64,000 nt of DNA from Acidobacteriota bacterium (GTDB taxonomy: Bacteria > Acidobacteriota > Terriglobia > Terriglobales > Acidobacteriaceae), in assembly GCA_021846275.1 (NCBI GenBank), contig JAJZBZ010000001.1:833439-897438 (forward strand). The letters are read 5' to 3'. A program made the translations under genes and the position numbers. The notes below the pieces were generated by a model, which was not told the DNA's origin, searched no databases, and saw only the letters and a list, made by a program, of their open reading frames with translations. Shown here in pieces: positions 60,342 to 64,000 of this stretch (the stretch's first letter is position 1; each line of letters begins with the position of its first letter).

Positions 60342-61295
60342 TCAAGCCCCTAACAGAAGATGGACCAGCAACCCAAGCACAGCGAGCAAAAATGCCGTCG
60401 CCAGATATTCTGGAGCGCGAAAGATGCGCAGTTTGGCTGAGAGGGATTCGATCAACGCAAATATCCCTCCAGCGACAACCAGCTTTGCCAGCAAGGCAAC
60501 CGCGGCTAGCGCCAGTGCTGCTGTCCCATCTGCGCCATGGGTGGCGATGCCCCACGGAAGAAAGAGCGCAAACCCGATGCAGGCATAGTTCAACAGCTTC
60601 AGATCCGAGGACCACTCCACCAGCGCAAGATGGCGTGCCGAGTATTCCAGAACCATTGCTTCGTGAATCATGGTGAGTTCGAGATGGGTTGCGGGATTGT
60701 CGATGGGGATGCGCGCATTCTCTGCCAGCAGGACCATCAGGAATGCAATGGCCGCGAAGATCAGGCTCGGATCGATAAAGGACCCATGCGTGGCCGATGC
60801 CTCGACGACACCGGGCAAGGCCGTGCTGCCTGAGAATAGAAACGCATTGAAGAGCACCATGAGCAAGGCCGGTTCCGCGAGGAAACCGATCATCATGTCG
60901 CGCCGCGCGCCCATCGAACCGAATGCGGTTCCAATGTCCATCGCCGCAAGTGATAGAAATACGCGCGCGGTAGCAAACAGACCAATGAGCGCAATGGCAT
61001 CTGCCGCTTGCGCGAATGGCAGGTCCGTTGCAATGGATGGAATGATAGCCGCCGCCAGCACCATCGTTCCGAAGAGGACGTACGGCGTAGCGCGAAACAG
61101 GCGTGAGGCATCGGCTGCAAGCGCAACGTCCTTCTGGAACAGCTTGCGCAACATGCGATAGGGCTGTACGAGAGGAGGCGCGGAGCGGTTTTGCAACCAG
61201 GCTCGACACTGCGCGATCCATCCCGCAAACAGAGGAGCAATCGCGATGGCCAGCAGCACCTCTCCAAACTGACGGACAAAAGTCAGCGTCTTCAT
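60342..61295 (-). CDS. hyfC: HyfC/HycD-like membrane subunit (NuoH family)
   Basis: The 317-residue protein has about eight helices. The conserved cytosolic loop ENARIPIDNPATHLELTMIHEAM is that of HyfC/HycD, which corresponds to the NuoH loops linking the hydrophilic arm to the membrane. Other family features are the N-terminal LLAIAIAPLFAGWI and QPYRMLRKLFQKD. Its ATG overlaps the HyfB-like stop (ATGA), so translation is coupled. The presence of this coupling subunit supports an intact energy-converting complex despite the missing NiFe ligands. Confidence 0.94.
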   Translation of the reverse strand: MKTLTFVRQFGEVLLAIAIAPLFAGWIAQCRAWLQNRSAPPLVQPYRMLRKLFQKDVALAADASRLFRATPYVLFGTMVLAAAIIPSIATDLPFAQAADAIALIGLFATARVFLSLAAMDIGTAFGSMGARRDMMIGFLAEPALLMVLFNAFLFSGSTALPGVVEASATHGSFIDPSLIFAAIAFLMVLLAENARIPIDNPATHLELTMIHEAMVLEYSARHLALVEWSSDLKLLNYACIGFALFLPWGIATHGADGTAALALAAVALLAKLVVAGGIFALIESLSAKLRIFRAPEYLATAFLLAVLGLLVHLLLGA

Positions 61296-63322
61296 AGGAC
61301 AAACACCAACAGTGCAATCAGCGTCAAAAAGCTATACAGCAGATAAACTGCAAGCCTTCCGCCTTGCAGCAAGCCAATCCAGTCCGCAAGCCTTTGCACG
61401 CCCCGCGCGATGGGAAGGTAAAGCGTTCGCCACAGACGGTCTTCCACCTGGACACGGTAATGAGGCTCGGCATCGGTCGGAGTGGGAAGCTCACGCTGCA
61501 TGCGAAAGAACGTTCCAAACATGTGCCGGACGGGTTGGCCAAAGCCTTCTGCTGTATCCTGCATCCTCGATGTCTGCCACGGATAGCCGCAGTCCCAGGG
61601 AGCTGTGCGTCGGATTCGCCCATGCGCGAGGATGCGCACCATCCCAAATGCGAGGACCAGAACGCCAGCAATGCCGGCGAGAAACACCAGGCCACTGTAC
61701 GAAGCCTGCTTCGGCGTGACTGGAGCGATCCACCAGAATGGGCTTGTCAGGTTGACAGTCCGGCCCAGCAGGTCTGCGGTAACCGTGCCCGCAGCGCGGA
61801 GAGCAAACTGAGGCATCACGCCGATTACGACGCAGCCCAGCGCCAGCCACGCCAGGCCTATGCGTTCCATCCAGTCGGCGTCGTGTGCGTGAACCAGCGA
61901 AGGTTCGCGGTGCTGGCCAAGAAAGATGATGCCGTAAAACTTCACCATCACGTATGCCGCCAGAGCAGCGGTTAATGCAACGAGCGCAGCTCCAAGCGGT
62001 ATCAGCATACTGAGAAATGGATGTGGAATCTGCGGCGTGAACAGGAAGGATTGCAAGAGCAGCCATTCGGAGACGAAGCCATTCAACGGTGGAAGCCCGG
62101 CTATGGCGAGTGTGCCTAGCAGCGCCAGCGTTGCCACCCAGGGCATGCGCCGGATGAGGCCTCCGAGTTTGCCGAGGCTTCGCTGATTCGTGGCGTGCAG
62201 CACAGAACCGGTGGCAAGAAAGAGCAGGCTCTTGAACAAAGAATGGTTCAGAGAATGCACCAGCGCGGCGGTGAGCGCCAGCGCGGCGAAGAGCGGCAAT
62301 CCGCACGCTGCGAAAAGAATGGCAAGGCCAATGCCGGTAAAGATGATGCCGATATTTTCAATCGAAGAATAGGCGAGCAATCGCTTCATATCCGTCTGAA
62401 CGGCGGCGAAGATTGCACCAAATAGTGAGGAAAAAAGCCCAACTCCAAGTGTCAGTACACCCCACCACCAAAAACGCACATGGAGCAGATCGAAAGCGAC
62501 TCGCAGAATCCCATAGATCGCTGTTTTGAGCATCAATCCGCTCATCAGCGCCGATACGGGCGAGGGTGCTGCCGGATGCGCCTCCGGCAGCCAGACATGC
62601 AGAGGGACAAGCCCGGCCTTGGCTCCAAAGCCGATCAACGCAAGGAGAAACGCGGCGCTGGCCCAGAACGGGGAGAGCGGTGCGCCGCGCATTGTGTCGA
62701 ACGTAAACTGCCATCGCCCTCCCTGCAGGACGCCGAAACTCAGGAGAATGCAGAGTGCGCCCATGTGCGCCATCAGAAGATACAGAAAGCCAGCGCGGCG
62801 AATCTCCGGAATGCGATGTTGAGCGGTCACCAGAAAATAGGAACTGAGCGCCATCGTCTCCCACGCAACCATGAAAAAATAAGCATCGTCGGCTAGAACA
62901 ACCAATGCCATGCTTGCAAGAAATACGTGATATTGCAGGCACAACAGGCCAGGAGCGGTTCCTTGCCCGGAACGGAAATATCCGGCTGCGAAGGTTGAAA
63001 TACCCGCCGCCACCAACCCCAGCAATAAGAGAAAAAATCCCGACAGTGGGTCCAGCCGGATATGAAAAGGAAGATTCGGAAGACCGAGGGGAAGTGTCAT
63101 CACTTCCGCTAAATGACCGGACACAAGGAACAGCGCGGCAAGGGCACCGAACGCAAGACATGTGATCGATCCAAGCGGGAAGACCACATGCGCAACAAAG
63201 CGTACGCTGTGCGGGCGCAGCAAACCAATAAGTCCCAGAGCAATCCAGGCCGCAACAAGCAGAAGCAGCAGGGTAAGGCAATGGTTGGTCAGGCTTCGAT
63301 CAATAGGGGCGATGAGCAACAA
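61292..63322 (-). CDS. hyfB: HyfB-like antiporter-type membrane subunit (NuoL family)
   Basis: The 676-residue protein starts with TTG at 63322, preceded by GGAGAGG. It has about sixteen helices, with the channel residues Glu of VAWETMALS, Lys of GFGAKAGLVPLHVWLPEAHPAAP and Lys of HSLFKSLLF, and a C-terminal domain of about 150 residues as in HyfB. It is the first structural gene after the ArsR regulator, 42 bp downstream. The wide spread of C, G and A at third positions makes the region less skewed than the genes to the left. Confidence 0.94.
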   Translation of the reverse strand: MLLIAPIDRSLTNHCLTLLLLLVAAWIALGLIGLLRPHSVRFVAHVVFPLGSITCLAFGALAALFLVSGHLAEVMTLPLGLPNLPFHIRLDPLSGFFLLLLGLVAAGISTFAAGYFRSGQGTAPGLLCLQYHVFLASMALVVLADDAYFFMVAWETMALSSYFLVTAQHRIPEIRRAGFLYLLMAHMGALCILLSFGVLQGGRWQFTFDTMRGAPLSPFWASAAFLLALIGFGAKAGLVPLHVWLPEAHPAAPSPVSALMSGLMLKTAIYGILRVAFDLLHVRFWWWGVLTLGVGLFSSLFGAIFAAVQTDMKRLLAYSSIENIGIIFTGIGLAILFAACGLPLFAALALTAALVHSLNHSLFKSLLFLATGSVLHATNQRSLGKLGGLIRRMPWVATLALLGTLAIAGLPPLNGFVSEWLLLQSFLFTPQIPHPFLSMLIPLGAALVALTAALAAYVMVKFYGIIFLGQHREPSLVHAHDADWMERIGLAWLALGCVVIGVMPQFALRAAGTVTADLLGRTVNLTSPFWWIAPVTPKQASYSGLVFLAGIAGVLVLAFGMVRILAHGRIRRTAPWDCGYPWQTSRMQDTAEGFGQPVRHMFGTFFRMQRELPTPTDAEPHYRVQVEDRLWRTLYLPIARGVQRLADWIGLLQGGRLAVYLLYSFLTLIALLVFVL

Positions 63323-63364
63323 AATTCGGCCTCTCCATCCAGGAAATGATGTTGGATTCTGCTT

Positions 63365-63709
63365 TCATCGTCCCGACGGAACAGTGCTGCCGTCCATCTC
63401 ATCCAACAGTTCCAGGGTCTCTTTCAGATGTTTTTGAAAATAGCGGCGCATCAGGGCAAGCACCTTGTTGATAATGGGATCGCGCACGGAATAGAAAACC
63501 TGATTTCCCGCCTTGCGGTTTACAACCAGTTGCTTCGCACGAAGCACGGCAAGATGCTGAGAGATGTTGGCCTGTTCCATCCCTAGTTTTTCGATCAGTT
63601 CTCCGGCGGATAGCTCCCCTTCCTCAAGCAACTCGATGATCGCGATTCGCGTCGGGTGAGCCAGGGCTTGAAAAATGTCGGCTTTGAAACGACGTAACGA
63701 TTCCGGCAT
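63365..63709 (-). CDS. ArsR-family winged-helix regulator heading the Ehr-type operon
   Basis: The start at 63709 follows GAGGAA. The 114-residue protein has the ArsR fold: LAHPTRIAIIELLEEGELSAGELIEKLG, recognition helix EQANISQHLAVLRAKQLV, and wing NRKAGNQVFYSVRDP. There are no cysteines, so the arsenic/metal sites of classical ArsR proteins are missing. It is transcribed with the operon. The relation to Rv0081 of M. tuberculosis, which heads an equivalent gene cluster and is linked to hypoxia, is from memory. A palindrome overlaps its upstream region and may be its operator. Confidence 0.92.
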   Translation of the reverse strand: MPESLRRFKADIFQALAHPTRIAIIELLEEGELSAGELIEKLGMEQANISQHLAVLRAKQLVVNRKAGNQVFYSVRDPIINKVLALMRRYFQKHLKETLELLDEMDGSTVPSGR

Positions 63710-63722
63710 GGAGTATTCCTCT

Positions 63723-63739
63723 TCGATATGAATATTCGA
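63723..63739. promoter_or_regulatory. palindrome upstream of the ArsR gene, candidate operator
   Basis: TCGATATGAATATTCGA has TCGA at both ends and a GAATATTC palindrome inside. It lies 14 bp before the ArsR start, downstream of the AT-rich stretch that likely holds the -10 element, where autoregulatory operators are common. Confidence 0.4.
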
Positions 63740-63901
63740 GCCTTCGCATATATTATTTCATAGTATCCGCCGGACGTGGCCTGACCGGTAATTTGTACCA
63801 GTGAGATTGTTAGACCTTATCCGTAAATAGTATTGAAGTTGATTCTCCCGGTCGATTCTGCCCTGGATGGTAGCCGAATCTGGGCGAAGATGTTTCTCAG
63901 G

Positions 63902-64000
63902 ATGGCACAGATCAAGTCGTGGACGGTGTCGGACGCGTTGTGGGACAAGCTTGAACCTCTGGTTCCCAAGCGCAGGAGGCCGAAGGGCGGAAGCTACCAG
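63902..64000 (+). CDS. IS5-family transposase, N-terminal part (runs off the window)
   Basis: The 33 visible residues read SWTVSDALWDKLEPLVPKRR and a Gly-rich end, matching the helix-turn-helix-like start of IS5-type transposases (DUF4096). An in-frame ATG at 63890 is an alternative start. The rest lies outside the window, so intactness is unknown. Confidence 0.8.
   Translation, partial: MAQIKSWTVSDALWDKLEPLVPKRRRPKGGSYQ
63902..64000 (+). mobile_element. partial insertion sequence, IS5-like
   Basis: This is defined by the transposase fragment. The left terminal inverted repeat is presumably between 63800 and 63890 but cannot be placed without the right end. Confidence 0.65.

Noticed and set aside
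63365..63709. Arsenic-resistance regulator
   Set aside because: The protein has no cysteines and no ars genes are nearby; it heads the Ehr-type operon.

Overview
The window looks like a chromosomal segment of a high-GC Acidobacteriota (Acidobacterium/Terriglobus/Granulicella-like). This is inferred from a TonB-dependent receptor with an N-terminal carboxypeptidase-regulatory domain, a fused NusA/IF2 neighbourhood, secreted proteins typical of the group and overall base composition. No 16S rRNA gene is present to confirm it.

Layout. 0-3 kb: 3' part of an aminopeptidase P, two small coupled genes and an outer-membrane beta-barrel protein. 3-13 kb: cell-shape block on the minus strand (mreB-mreC-mreD-mrdA-rodA) followed by an RNase E/G gene. 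13-22.6 kb: rlmN, divergent M16 protease, the rimP-nusA-infB translation/transcription operon, and alanine dehydrogenase. 22.8-26.5 kb: NtrY/NtrX-like two-component system. 26.5-32.6 kb: secreted protein, small CPIC protein, TonB receptor, PEP-mutase/isocitrate-lyase-family enzyme. 32.7-41.6 kb: secG, tRNA-Leu(GAG), MscS channel, threonine dehydratase behind a candidate leader-peptide attenuator, metallo-beta-lactamase hydrolase, M28 peptidase, aminotransferase, HAD hydrolase. 41.6-42.0 kb: AT-rich, palindrome-rich gap. 42-55.3 kb: leuS, membrane protein, purine nucleoside permease, CtpA protease, SurA-like chaperone, YhaM-like exonuclease, two amino-acid permeases. 55.4-64 kb: a lower-GC region bounded by a decayed spermidine-synthase fragment and an IS5-type transposase. 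It carries an ArsR regulator and a seven-gene complex I/hydrogenase-4-like operon.

Most notable. (1) The hydrogenase-like operon keeps the proton-channel subunits and the NuoB-like Fe-S subunit. Its large subunit has lost all four Ni ligands (Ser219, Ser222, Ser480, Asn483), so it is an Ehr-type (energy-converting hydrogenase-related) complex of unknown redox substrate. Its gene content resembles the Mycobacterium tuberculosis Rv0081-Rv0087 locus, with an extra translationally coupled 73-residue membrane protein. (2) A promoter, 27-residue Ile-rich leader peptide and terminator precede threonine dehydratase. (3) GC skew changes sign, independent of gene strand, at about 41.6-42.0 kb, in the direction expected of a replication terminus. 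(4) The RNase E/G protein has its disordered segment inserted inside the S1 domain. (5) Several -10 elements sit only 6-9 nt before start codons, suggesting leaderless mRNAs.

All calls come from reading the sequence. No database search or computation was run, and coordinates of non-coding features were counted by hand.
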